Positions 26,228 through 34,754 of a stretch of DNA of 64,000 bases are shown piece by piece. The translations under genes were made by a program, and so were the position numbers. Below the pieces are notes generated by a model. The model saw only the letters and a list, made by a program, of their open reading frames with translations, had not been told where the DNA came from and did no database searches. Within the stretch, counting starts at the first letter, position 1. Every line of letters begins with the position of its first letter. Origin of the DNA: an uncultured Oscillospiraceae bacterium (GTDB taxonomy: Bacteria > Bacillota > Clostridia > Oscillospirales > Acutalibacteraceae); NCBI GenBank assembly GCA_900540275.1, contig UQFO01000008.1, positions 32,850 through 96,849 on the forward strand, read 5' to 3'.

Positions 26228-29014
26228 ATGAGACAACTGAATAAGAAAGCATGGAGTCTAATCCTTACTCTCTGCATCGCCATTTCCATGGTCATCGTCC
26301 CCGCTGCGACGGTAAACGCTGCGGCGGATGAAACAGGCAGTACTGCCGCCGCGGATTACGGCCTTGTAGAAAAAGCGCAGGACGGGGCGATTCTGCATGC
26401 GTTCAACTGGTCGTATAGCGCGGTCAAGTCGAACCTGCAGGCAATCGCGCAGGCGGGCTATTCGAGCGTACAGGTATCCCCTGTACAAAAGCCGAAGGAC
26501 TTTAACGCCGGCTGGGCCGACGTAAAGGGCCAGTGGTGGAAGCTTTACCAGCCCGTCACGCTCGACTTTGCCGACGGCAGCACATGGCTCGGCACAAAGT
26601 CCGATTTTAAGGCGATGTGTGACGCGGCAGACCAGTATGGTATCAAGATTATTGTCGACATCGTCGCAAACCATTTGGGCAATATCAACGGCACCGGCAA
26701 CAGTATGAGCGATATTTCCACTCAGGTGCCCAGCGACCTGCGCAACAACAGCAGCTATTGGCACATCAATTCCGAGTGGGCCAACGATGACAACAACCGT
26801 TGGAAAATGACACAGGGCTCTATCGGGATGCCCGACCTCAATACCGGCAACTCATACATACAGCAGAAGGTTTTAGGGCTGCTTAACACCTGTATCGACC
26901 TCGGCGCGGACGGTTTCCGTTTCGACGCTGCAAAGCACATAGAGCTTCCGAACGATTCCGGCTGCGGAAGCAGCTTCTGGCCGACGGTCATCAATGGCTC
27001 AAAGAGCCATGCAGGCGGCAGGGAAATTTTCTACTATGGCGAAATTCTCAACGGAGCCGGTACCGCTATTTCCAACTATACGCAGTATATCAGCATTACC
27101 GACAACTATTCCGGCGACGCGAAGCTTGTAGCGGCACAAAACGGCAACGCGCAGAGCCTTGCGGATTCCAGCCTGAGCAAGGGCGCGGCCGCGAATAAAA
27201 CAGTGCTGTGGGTTGAATCGCACGACACCTACATGGGCGATTCCGGTTCCGCAGGCATTGGCAACACAAGCGGCGTTTCGGATGCCGTGATTAAAAAGGC
27301 ATGGGCCATTACAGGCTCGCGCGGCGGCATTGCTTCGCTCTTCTTTGCTCGCCCTGGCAGCGCAAAGATGGGCCAGGCGTCTACCGATACCACATGGAAA
27401 GACAAATCGGTGGCCGAAGTCAATAAATTTAAGAACTATTTCAACGGACAGGGCGAATATATCTCAAGCAGCGGCGACGTTGCCTATAACGAGCGCGGCA
27501 CCTCGGGCGTTGTCATCGCCAAGCTGGGCGGCGGCGGCTCGGTCAGCGTACCCGCGCGCAAAATGCAGAATGGCACATATACCGACCAGGTGACCGGCAA
27601 TAAGTTTACCGTGTCGAACGGAACCATCAGCGGTACGGTCGGCAGCGACGGCATTGCGGTTGTCTATAACGCGGTGACGGTCACAGAGCCCGCAAACACC
27701 ATCTCCAGGCAGGGCGGCACTTTTACGAGCGATACCCTTTCTTTAACGCTCGGCCTGACAAACGCGACCTCCGGTACTTATCAGATTAACAACGGAACGA
27801 AGACTACATATACGAAAGACACAAATATTACAATCGGTTCCGGCGTTGCTTACAACACGCCGATTATCGTTAAGCTGACGGCGACCGACGGCAAACAGAC
27901 GACAGAGGCGTCCTATACCTTCACAAAGAAGGACCCGGCGGCCGGTACCTATATTTACTTTGACAACAGCGCAACGAACTGGAGTACCGTCAACTGCTAT
28001 GTATACGACGACAGCGGCTCCCAGGAAATCAAAAACGCCGCATGGCCTGGCGTCCAAATGACGAAGGACAGCAGCGGGCTGTATGTATACGAGGTTCCGG
28101 AAAACCTGCAAAACGGCAAGGTGCTCTTCAACGCCGGCCCTTCCGGTCCGCAGATACCGGCGCAGGACCAGCCCGGCCTTGAAATCGGCGGTTCCTCCAA
28201 GCTGTATCAAAACGGTGATTGGATGGATTACGAGCCGGAAAAACCGACCGATCCGGACACAAAGCCGACGGACCCGGACACCAAACCCACTGATCCCGAT
28301 ACAAAACCGACAGACCCCACAATCGTAACGTATATGCTGGGCGACGCGAACGGCGACAAGCTGGTAAACCTTTCCGATGTCCTGCGTATGCAGAACCATC
28401 TTGCCGCAAAGCTCGTTATGACCTCTGCCGAGCAAATCGCGGCGGACGTTGACCGCAGCGGCAAGGTCGATTTGGCGGATGTCCTGGAAATACAAAAATA
28501 TTTGGCAAATATGTCGTCTAATGATGAGATTGGCAAAATCTTCACCATCGGCACAGACCCGACCAACCCGGATACAAAGCCCACTGCCCCTGAAACAGAC
28601 CCAACCGAGCCTCCCACCGTCACACAGCCGACGGAGCCCGACACAAAGCCTACCGACCCGCCCGTCGGGAACACGGTTACGCTCTATTTCTCCAACGCCG
28701 CTAATTGGGATAAGGTTTTCCTATATGCGTGGAGCAGCTCGGACGGCCAGCAGAACGGTTCCTGGCCAGGACAGGAAATGACGGCAGTCGGTAAGAACGA
28801 ATTTAATGAGACCATTTATAAAGTTGTAATCAACCTGGCGCAGTATGACAATATCATTTTCAACAACGGAAACCAAACGCAGACACAGGATATCCCCGTA
28901 TCGGCGGCTTCCGACGGAAAGGGCTTTTACTGCGATATGAATATCAGGGACAGCCAGGGCCATTATGGCTATGGCACATATGATTTCGACCCTTCTTTCA
29001 TCATCCCCGGCTGA
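26228..29014 (+). CDS. secreted GH13 alpha-amylase with two CBM26 modules and an internal dockerin
   Basis: 928 residues from the ATG at 26228 (GGGAGG ten bases upstream); a longer frame begins before the promoter. Order: signal peptide (1-32, ending VNAAA); GH13 catalytic barrel (about 42-480) with Asp233 in FRFD, Glu272 in YYGE and Asp333 in ESHD; a beta-sandwich region (about 485-570); starch-binding CBM26-like module (574-668); Pro-Thr-Asp linker (669-698); type-I dockerin (704-762) with two calcium loops, DANGDKLVNLSD and DVDRSGKVDLAD; second linker (776-813); second CBM26-like module (815-923). A dockerin on a starch enzyme implies assembly into an amylosome-like complex as in Ruminococcus bromii; no scaffoldin or cohesin is in the window. 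Confidence 0.93.
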   Translation: MRQLNKKAWSLILTLCIAISMVIVPAATVNAAADETGSTAAADYGLVEKAQDGAILHAFNWSYSAVKSNLQAIAQAGYSSVQVSPVQKPKDFNAGWADVKGQWWKLYQPVTLDFADGSTWLGTKSDFKAMCDAADQYGIKIIVDIVANHLGNINGTGNSMSDISTQVPSDLRNNSSYWHINSEWANDDNNRWKMTQGSIGMPDLNTGNSYIQQKVLGLLNTCIDLGADGFRFDAAKHIELPNDSGCGSSFWPTVINGSKSHAGGREIFYYGEILNGAGTAISNYTQYISITDNYSGDAKLVAAQNGNAQSLADSSLSKGAAANKTVLWVESHDTYMGDSGSAGIGNTSGVSDAVIKKAWAITGSRGGIASLFFARPGSAKMGQASTDTTWKDKSVAEVNKFKNYFNGQGEYISSSGDVAYNERGTSGVVIAKLGGGGSVSVPARKMQNGTYTDQVTGNKFTVSNGTISGTVGSDGIAVVYNAVTVTEPANTISRQGGTFTSDTLSLTLGLTNATSGTYQINNGTKTTYTKDTNITIGSGVAYNTPIIVKLTATDGKQTTEASYTFTKKDPAAGTYIYFDNSATNWSTVNCYVYDDSGSQEIKNAAWPGVQMTKDSSGLYVYEVPENLQNGKVLFNAGPSGPQIPAQDQPGLEIGGSSKLYQNGDWMDYEPEKPTDPDTKPTDPDTKPTDPDTKPTDPTIVTYMLGDANGDKLVNLSDVLRMQNHLAAKLVMTSAEQIAADVDRSGKVDLADVLEIQKYLANMSSNDEIGKIFTIGTDPTNPDTKPTAPETDPTEPPTVTQPTEPDTKPTDPPVGNTVTLYFSNAANWDKVFLYAWSSSDGQQNGSWPGQEMTAVGKNEFNETIYKVVINLAQYDNIIFNNGNQTQTQDIPVSAASDGKGFYCDMNIRDSQGHYGYGTYDFDPSFIIPG

Positions 29015-29055
29015 TGATTCACTTATCATTTTAAAACCGAGATAATCCTTATTTT

Positions 29056-29082
29056 AAAAGCCGCGCTTTAAGCGCGGCTTTT
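29056..29082 (+). terminator. terminator after amylase
   Basis: AAAAGCCGCGCTT and AAGCGCGGCTTTT form a 13-bp stem, followed by CCTTAT. It is directly downstream of the amylase stop. Confidence 0.8.
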
Positions 29083-29186
29083 CCTTATAGCGGTTTTACC
29101 GGTGCCGGCAAGCAATTTTTTGTAAAAAGAAACCTCCGCACGCTTTGCGCATAAAATGGTAGTGTAAAATGAAGGAGGTGTAAAAA

Positions 29187-29756
29187 ATAGCGATTAAAAT
29201 TTTTATTGACCAGGGACACAACCCGCAGAACCCCAACGCAGGCGCGGAGGCAAACGGCGTGAGAGAACAGGACATTACCTATGATATAGGCGTACGCCTG
29301 CGCGACCTGCTGCAGGCCAATCCGAACTTCGACGTGCGTCTTTCCCGCAATACGCCGACCGAACAGCTCGGTACGAGCAATGTAACCTCCTTGCAGGAGC
29401 GCGTCAATATGGCAAACGCGTGGGATGCGGATTTCTTTATCAGCCTGCACTGCAATTCCAGCACAATTACCTCTGCGAGCGGCTGCGAGGCATATGCTTT
29501 CAGCCAAGAAAGTGAAGGCTTTGTAATGGGGGCAAGCATTTGCAGGTGGCTTAGCTACAGCACGGGTTTACAGAACAGGGGCGTGTTCGTGCGGCCCAGC
29601 CTTTATGTCCTGCGCGCAACCGTCATGCCCTCGGTGCTCATCGAGATGGGCTTTCTCACCAACGAGTGGGATGTTTTCCTGCTGAGGAACGACCCGCAGA
29701 GCTTTGCGCGCGGTATTTACAACGGTATTCTGGCCTATTACGGCCTGATTCAATAA
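29187..29756 (+). CDS. N-acetylmuramoyl-L-alanine amidase (Amidase_3), apparent ATA start
   Basis: The family N-terminus (AIKIFIDQGHNP) is encoded upstream of the first ordinary start (GTG at 29259). In that frame a stop at 29181 is followed by AAA, ATA, GCG; ATA at 29187 lies eight bases after a perfect AAGGAGG. Starting there gives 189 residues with all zinc ligands, His11, Glu27 and His88, and the catalytic Glu153 in IEMGF. A GTG start would lose His11 and give a dead enzyme. No signal peptide is present, as in mother-cell lysis amidases such as CwlC. ATT at 29193 is the less likely alternative. Confidence 0.8.
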   Translation: MAIKIFIDQGHNPQNPNAGAEANGVREQDITYDIGVRLRDLLQANPNFDVRLSRNTPTEQLGTSNVTSLQERVNMANAWDADFFISLHCNSSTITSASGCEAYAFSQESEGFVMGASICRWLSYSTGLQNRGVFVRPSLYVLRATVMPSVLIEMGFLTNEWDVFLLRNDPQSFARGIYNGILAYYGLIQ

Positions 29757-29771
29757 TTGTGCGTTACAATG

Positions 29772-29811
29772 CAGCAGGGAGCAGGCGGCTGCCACCGTCT
29801 GCTCCCTGCTG
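29772..29811 (+). terminator. terminator after amidase
   Basis: A 17-bp stem (CAGCAGGGAGCAGGCGG with its near-perfect complement) around a six-base loop, followed by TTGTCTGATTCTTTC. Confidence 0.7.
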
Positions 29812-30102
29812 GTTGTCTGATTCTTTCACGGGGAATTATACTTTTTTCTTACCGTATTGCGTAGATTCTATCCGGTCCTTACAAAAACGGAAACGCTGCT
29901 TCGCTCCCATTGATGGTATTTAAGGGAAACCACAAATGAGGGCCTCGTACATAACAACAATATCAGCGGCGTCTGGATTGATATGGAGGCCGGCTAGAGA
30001 ATGTTTATCATAAAAAATAGTTGCTTTTTCAGCCGGTTGCGGCCCCTATCAGCTGAAAAACGCATAATTGCTGGATTTCTTGTAAAATGAGCCTATATGT
30101 AA

Positions 30103-30388
30103 AGTGGCAAAATAGTGCCCGATTGGTGCCCAGACGGACAAAAAAGATTGTGAACAGTTATATAAAGCTTTGGCACAAAATGAGCTGTTTGATATTTTGC
30201 ACACTGATATTACAATGGAAAAGTCAGGGGTATGTTTGTTTTCCTTAGCAAAGAAGGTGTACTAGATAAATCAAAAGTTGAGGGACCTATAATACGGTGG
30301 AAGAGATATAAACGCTCTTGTGGATTTGCTCGGCTATTCCTGTTTTATCCCTAATTGGGGCGGTACTACTTACCTCAATAATCGTTGA
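30103..30388 (+). pseudogene. decayed gene of unknown family
   Basis: Protein-like segments continue across alternating frames: VPDWCPDGQ (from 30115), then DCEQLYKALAQNELFDIL, then LSKEGVLDKSKVEG, then DINALVDLLGYSCFIPNWGG to a TGA at 30386. At least three frameshifts separate them and no start is left. The gap 29812-30102 before it contains another short in-frame fragment ending NISGVWIDMEAG at 29997. I do not recognise the parent family. Confidence 0.5.
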
Positions 30389-30442
30389 ATAACGCCGGAC
30401 GAGGCTAAAATGCCTTGTCCGGCGTCGCTATTTATTATTTGA

Positions 30443-30838
30443 TTACAGTTCAATTACCTTCGGATCAGAGGTGAATGAAAAGATGGTAGCAGTACCATGT
30501 TCATAATAAAATACGGTCATCAGATTATCGTCGACAGTGTACATACTACCTAAAGCAGCCTCGTTGTCATGCATCATGGACACCCTTGCTTCCCGGCGCG
30601 TGTCCTCTTTCACTTCACCCTCAACACGAATCCATGTACCCTTATGCATTCCACAAATTTCAACTTTCCCGTTTTTCTTCATCTGTTGGTACACCTTTTT
30701 CTGGTTGTTTGTAACAAAATAGAGTTTGCCCTCAAATTCACAGACCGCACCGAAGGGACGTACGTGAGCCTGCCCATCCTCGCTTGTAGCAAGATAAAAA
30801 GTGCCGCATGACTTCAAATACTCCAAAACTTCATTCAT
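30443..30838 (-). CDS. pyridoxamine-5'-phosphate-oxidase-like flavoprotein
   Basis: 131 residues from the ATG at 30838, with AAAGGAG upstream; the open frame extends further but the extension is spurious. The split-barrel FMN fold is recognised from TFYLATSEDGQAHVRPFGAV and KLYFVTNNQKKVYQQM. Such small proteins reduce flavins, F420-like cofactors or electrophiles; they lack the full PdxH active site. The divergent neighbour is an HxlR regulator, a typical pairing for redox or quinone-responsive control. Confidence 0.85.
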   Translation of the reverse strand: MNEVLEYLKSCGTFYLATSEDGQAHVRPFGAVCEFEGKLYFVTNNQKKVYQQMKKNGKVEICGMHKGTWIRVEGEVKEDTRREARVSMMHDNEAALGSMYTVDDNLMTVFYYEHGTATIFSFTSDPKVIEL

Positions 30839-30890
30839 GATAAAACTCCTTTCAGATTGTGGGTTGCAATTCTTTCTGTTTGCAAGTATA

Positions 30891-30945
30891 ATTATATAGC
30901 GCAGGAGAAATAATACAAGTACGATATTTGATGATACTAGTATCA
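30891..30945. promoter_or_regulatory. divergent promoter and HxlR operator candidate
   Basis: On the minus strand TTGTAT (30918-30913) and TATAAT (30896-30891) are 16 bases apart, driving the PPOX gene. TGATACTAGTATCA (30932-30945) is a perfect 14-bp palindrome with a TACTAGTA core, similar to boxes bound by YodB/HxlR proteins. Confidence 0.6.
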
Positions 30946-30960
30946 GAAAGGAACGTTTAC

Positions 30961-31326
30961 ATGGCAAAAAAAGAATTGTTTGGGCTATGCCCTTATGTAA
31001 CGGCGCAAAAGGTACTTACCGGAAAATGGTCTATGTATATCCTATATCTATTAACTGACGGGCCAATACGTTTTAATGAGTTGCAAAGACGTATGCCGGA
31101 AGAAATGACACATACCACTTTATCAAGGCAATTAAAAACGCTTGAAGATGAAGGGCTGATTGTTCGCATTGAATATCAGCAGGTTCCTCCTAAAGTTGAG
31201 TATCAGCTAAGTGAAATCGGTGAAAAATTCAGGAAAGTTCTCTCCGTTCTTGAAGAATGGGGGAATGAGTATATAGCATACCTAAATGACGTTAAGAAAA
31301 GCCAGCACATAATGTTAACGAAATAG
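30961..31326 (+). CDS. HxlR-family transcriptional regulator
   Basis: 121 residues, winged helix. CPYVTAQKVLTGKWSMYILYLLTDGPIRFNELQRRMP is the canonical HxlR start, with the redox-sensitive cysteine at residue 10, and TLSRQLKTLEDEGLIVR is the recognition part. It is divergent from the PPOX gene across a 122-bp gap that contains a perfect palindrome. I infer that it represses the PPOX gene and responds to an electrophile through its cysteine. Confidence 0.9.
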   Translation: MAKKELFGLCPYVTAQKVLTGKWSMYILYLLTDGPIRFNELQRRMPEEMTHTTLSRQLKTLEDEGLIVRIEYQQVPPKVEYQLSEIGEKFRKVLSVLEEWGNEYIAYLNDVKKSQHIMLTK

Positions 31327-31611
31327 ACGCACAATTTCTTCAAGCCCTACAGCCTGCTGAAATGTCTCTCAAATTAAGGGCTATTTCAGTAGAACGCTTC
31401 CTTTGGCGGGAAGAAAAATCCGCACCATGGGACATATTTCAAAGCCCAGCCCCAACACGCGAAAACCTTAGGCTTCATGCGGTTTTGGGCAGCCCTATAA
31501 AAACTTCCATTGCCTTTTTTTCGCTTTGAGGCAATAAAAAACTGAGTTACAAATAAAAAAAGGACGGCACAAGCCGTCCTTTCATTCTTACGTTTAAAAA
31601 AGCAATGCCAA
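31327..31611. other. 285-bp gap
   Basis: No gene seen. An inverted repeat CTGAAAT/ATTTCAG near 31353-31395 may end the HxlR transcript. The terminator of the minus-strand DUF6465 gene lies at its right end. Confidence 0.4.
31548..31580 (-). terminator. terminator of DUF6465 gene
   Basis: AGGACGGC and GCCGTCCT (31561-31580) with a four-base loop; on the minus strand the stem is followed by TTTTTTATTTG. Confidence 0.8.
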
Positions 31612-32109
31612 TCAGCAGAAGTATACGTCCATCTTTTTGCCTTCAAGTTCGCCGTTGACAACATAGTAAGCGGCGTTCTCTTCGGGCTTTACATAGATTT
31701 CGAGCGTTTCGATTTCCTTCGTGCCGCCCTCTGCCTTGTAGGTTGCCTTTACGTTTTCAATAATTTCCTCGGCCGGAACCTTCACACCGTTAAACTCGAA
31801 AAACATGGAAACCTTTGCTTCCTTTGCCTTTTTCGCCGGCGCCTTTTTTGCGGCAGCCTTAGCGGCAGGTGCTTTCGCCGCTGTCTTCTTTTCAGCAGCC
31901 TTGGGTGCGGCAGCTGCCTTTGCCGGGGCGGCTGTTTTTGCAGCAGCCTTCGGTGCTTCAGCTTTTGCCGGTGCCTTAACCGCTTCCTTTACCGCCGGGG
32001 CGGCCTTTACAGGTTCAGCTTTTGCCGGAGCCGCTTTTGCCACAGCCTTAGTTTCCGCTGCTTTGGTGTCCGCCGCCTTCGCAGTAGTTGCTTTTTTTGC
32101 CTGTGCCAT
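31612..32109 (-). CDS. DUF6465-type protein with histone-H1-like Lys/Ala/Pro tail
   Basis: 165 residues. Residues 1-98 are almost only Ala, Lys, Pro, Thr and Glu, with repeated AAKAP/KKAPAKKA units like the tails of eukaryotic H1 or AlgP. Residues 99-165 form a compact domain starting VSMFFEFNGVKVPAEEI and ending KKMDVYF, which I associate with DUF6465. The basic tail suggests nucleic-acid binding and the globular part an unknown partner. It is monocistronic with its own terminator. Function unknown. Confidence 0.8.
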   Translation of the reverse strand: MAQAKKATTAKAADTKAAETKAVAKAAPAKAEPVKAAPAVKEAVKAPAKAEAPKAAAKTAAPAKAAAAPKAAEKKTAAKAPAAKAAAKKAPAKKAKEAKVSMFFEFNGVKVPAEEIIENVKATYKAEGGTKEIETLEIYVKPEENAAYYVVNGELEGKKMDVYFC

Positions 32110-32279
32110 TCCATTACCTTCTTTCAGAATATAAAAATTGCATGATTAACCTTCTAAAGTGATATTTACCACAGCGTTCATTATATTACGGTTTTCGCGC
32201 CGTGTCAAATAAATGGCGGTCTCATCGCAATTTTTCTGTTTCTGTAACAGTTTTTAAGCGCAAACCGGAAGGTTATTAA

Positions 32280-32558
32280 TCAGATATCACAACAAATACT
32301 GTGGGTGACGCGGTCTTGAACCTCGGCATATTTTGCGTCGTTGAAGCGGTCGAGCGTTCCGACGAGATAGCCCGTAATACGGCGGATACGCTCAAACGGG
32401 ATTTCCTCAAACGTGCAGTTAAGGTCAACATACTCCCCGTCGAGCTTGATGTCGAGCTTTTGGATTTTTCTGTCGGGATATTTTTTCTGGCTGTGCTCTA
32501 CATAATAATCGATTTCCTGCTGGGTCATTTCCCCGCCTGTTACATTTACTTCTACCAT
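32280..32558 (-). CDS. stand-alone glycyl-radical-domain protein similar to the NrdD C-terminus
   Basis: 92 residues. RRITGYLVGTLDRFNDAKYAEVQDRVTH (residues 59-86) aligns by eye with the C-terminal glycyl-radical loop of class III ribonucleotide reductase, where E. coli has RRTCGYLG...RPFNPGK...SRVKH; Gly63 would be the radical site. The thiyl-radical barrel, allosteric domain and C-terminal zinc cysteines of full NrdD are absent. It may be a repair subunit for a damaged NrdD, like GrcA for pyruvate formate-lyase, or one part of a split enzyme. AAAGGAG is upstream. Confidence 0.7.
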   Translation of the reverse strand: MVEVNVTGGEMTQQEIDYYVEHSQKKYPDRKIQKLDIKLDGEYVDLNCTFEEIPFERIRRITGYLVGTLDRFNDAKYAEVQDRVTHSICCDI

Positions 32559-32933
32559 AATATATCTTTCTCCTTTCTGATTTTACGGTGCGCACGGTTA
32601 AAAGCGCCGTTCGCGCTGGTCATAACAACTATATCTTGGGTGAGTAGCTCTATTATATACCTACATTTTGTGTTTTTCAACTGTTTCCTGAAAAAAATTT
32701 CAAAAACACATAATTACAAAGGCAGCTTTGCGCTTAAAATGAGAAAAACCCGGAAATGCACCCGGATAATTGTTGTATAAAAATTCAAGGCCGCGCGGCC
32801 GTCCACAGGGCGTTTAAATGCTTCTAACTGAAAACTTACAGCGGAAAGTTGACGCGCTTTGCGGCGTATGGTATAAATAAGACAGAAAAGACCGGAGAAC
32901 CAACACAGGCGGCAGGAAAAAGGGGAAGAAAAA
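32559..32933. other. 375-bp gap without a gene
   Basis: AT-rich sequence between two divergent genes. No supported ORF, RNA or long repeat was seen. Confidence 0.5.
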
Positions 32934-33656
32934 ATGGACGAGGGCTGGAACCCATGGCACGGCTGCCATAAGCTAAGTGACGGCTGCAAAAATTGTTATG
33001 TATACAGGCGCGACAGCAGCTATGGAAAGGACAGTTCCGTAGTTTTAAAGACGAAGGATTTCGACCTTCCTATCCAAAGGCTTAAAAACGGGGAATACCG
33101 GCTGAAAACGGATAAAACGGTTTTTACCTGCTTTACCTCTGACTTTTTTATTGAGGAAGCCGACGCATGGCGCCGCGCGGCATGGGATATGATGAAAGAA
33201 CGCAGCGACCTTTCTTTCCTGTTTATCACCAAACGTATCGATAGGTTTTTTGTAGGGCTTCCGCCGGATTGGGGGCAGGGGTACGATAATGTGGCGGTTT
33301 GCTGTACGGCGGAAAACCAGAATATGGCGGATTTCCGGATTCCAATTTTTAAGAAGCTGCCGATTAAGCATAAATCAATCGTATGTGAGCCGCTTTTGGA
33401 AGAAATCGATTTATCCCCGCATCTTGGAAAATGGTGCGAGAGTGTCATAGCGGGCGGCGAATCAGGCGCGAACGCCCGCGTTTGTGATTTTGACTGGATT
33501 TTAAAGCTGCGGGGTCAGTGTGTAAAAAAGAACGTTTCGTTCCGGTTTAAGCAAACGGGCTTAAACTTTGTTAAGGGCGGCAGGCGTTATCAGATAGCAA
33601 GAAAATACCAGCACGCCCAGGCCAGGAAAGCGGGCGTCGATTTTAACAGGAAATAA
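32934..33656 (+). CDS. DUF5131 (phage Gp37/Gp68-like) protein
   Basis: 240 residues. The N-terminal WNPWHGCHKLSDGCKNCYV, with three cysteines spaced C-x7-C-x2-C, is the hallmark of this radical-SAM-like phage family; the spacing is non-classical for CxxxCxxC. FLFITKRIDRF, VCCTAENQ and ESVIAGGESGANAR are further conserved blocks. Biochemical role is unknown. It lies 12 bases before a WYL regulator, which suggests a regulated two-gene unit. The family is often phage-borne, but no other phage genes are adjacent. Confidence 0.82.
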   Translation: MDEGWNPWHGCHKLSDGCKNCYVYRRDSSYGKDSSVVLKTKDFDLPIQRLKNGEYRLKTDKTVFTCFTSDFFIEEADAWRRAAWDMMKERSDLSFLFITKRIDRFFVGLPPDWGQGYDNVAVCCTAENQNMADFRIPIFKKLPIKHKSIVCEPLLEEIDLSPHLGKWCESVIAGGESGANARVCDFDWILKLRGQCVKKNVSFRFKQTGLNFVKGGRRYQIARKYQHAQARKAGVDFNRK

Positions 33657-33668
33657 GGGGGAGAGAGT

Positions 33669-34679
33669 ATGCCGAGAAATCCGAACCAGAAATTAAAGCT
33701 GCTGTATCTGCTCAAAATTCTGCAGGAGCGTACAGACGACGAACACGCAATAACACTCGCGCAGATATTGGAAGCCTTGTCGGGCTATGGCATTACAGCC
33801 GAGCGCAAAAGCATATACGACGATTTGGAGGCGCTGCGCGTATACGGCGTTGACGTCGAGATGCGAAAGGAAAAGAACTACGAGTATTACATTGCAAACC
33901 GCTCCTTCGAGCTGCCGGAGCTAAAGCTCCTGGTAGACGCGGTACAGTCGTCAAAATTTATTACGCACAAGAAGTCGAACGAGTTGATTAAAAAGGTAGA
34001 AGGCCTCGCAAGCGTACATCAGGCGCGGCAGCTGCAAAGGCAGGTATTTGTTCAAAACCGTGTCAAGACGATGAACGAAAGCATCTATTACAATGTAGAC
34101 AAAATCCACAACGCAATTTCCCAAGGTGTAAAGGTAAGCTTCCTGTATTTTGAATGGGCGGTTTCGTTTACGACGAAGGAGCGCATAAAAAAACGCCCGA
34201 AGCGCGGCGGGGAACGCTATGCAATCAGTCCATGGGCGCTTACCTGGGACGATGAAAACTACTATATGATAGGCTACGACTCCGAGAGCAAAAAAATCAA
34301 GCATTACCGGGTGGATAAAATGCAGTCTATTGAGCTGACGGATGAAAAGCGCGATGGGCAGCGTGTGTTCCAGAAATTCGACATGGCGCAGTACAGCAAA
34401 ATGACGTTCGGCATGTACGGCGGTGATGAGGAAGAGGTAAAGCTTCGCTTCCATAATAATCTTATCGGCGTGGTGGTTGACCGGTTCGGGAAGGACGTGT
34501 TCCTTTCCCAGGACGGAAACGACGGCTTTACCATCAGCGTGAAGGTCATGGCAAGCCCGCAGTTTTTCGCGTGGGTGTTCGGGCTGGGGGAAGACGTACA
34601 GATTTTATCCCCGCCGGGCGTCGTCAAGCAGTTTAAAAAGCACGCAAAGAAGGTCATGAAGCAATATAAAGACAAATAA
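33669..34679 (+). CDS. WYL-domain transcriptional regulator
   Basis: 336 residues. Residues 8-80 are a winged helix (KLLYLLKILQERTDDEHAITLAQILEAL...SIYDDLEALRVYGVDV). The WYL domain spans about 150-230 (VSFLYFEWAV..., YAISPWALTWDDENYYMIGYD, with YRVDKMQSI), followed by the WCX extension ending the protein. WYL domains sense nucleic-acid or nucleotide ligands and regulate many defence and DNA-damage loci. It follows the DUF5131 gene with GGGGGAGAG ahead of its ATG. Confidence 0.9.
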   Translation: MPRNPNQKLKLLYLLKILQERTDDEHAITLAQILEALSGYGITAERKSIYDDLEALRVYGVDVEMRKEKNYEYYIANRSFELPELKLLVDAVQSSKFITHKKSNELIKKVEGLASVHQARQLQRQVFVQNRVKTMNESIYYNVDKIHNAISQGVKVSFLYFEWAVSFTTKERIKKRPKRGGERYAISPWALTWDDENYYMIGYDSESKKIKHYRVDKMQSIELTDEKRDGQRVFQKFDMAQYSKMTFGMYGGDEEEVKLRFHNNLIGVVVDRFGKDVFLSQDGNDGFTISVKVMASPQFFAWVFGLGEDVQILSPPGVVKQFKKHAKKVMKQYKDK

Positions 34680-34754
34680 GCCTCCGGGTCCCCCCGCGAG
34701 ACCTTTTTATCGTACAGCAGGAACAGTATGATAAAACAAAAGGAGGGGACAGCC

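Noticed and set aside
29259..29756. Amidase starting at GTG 29259
   Set aside because: This loses the first zinc histidine and ignores a perfect ribosome site at 29172-29178.
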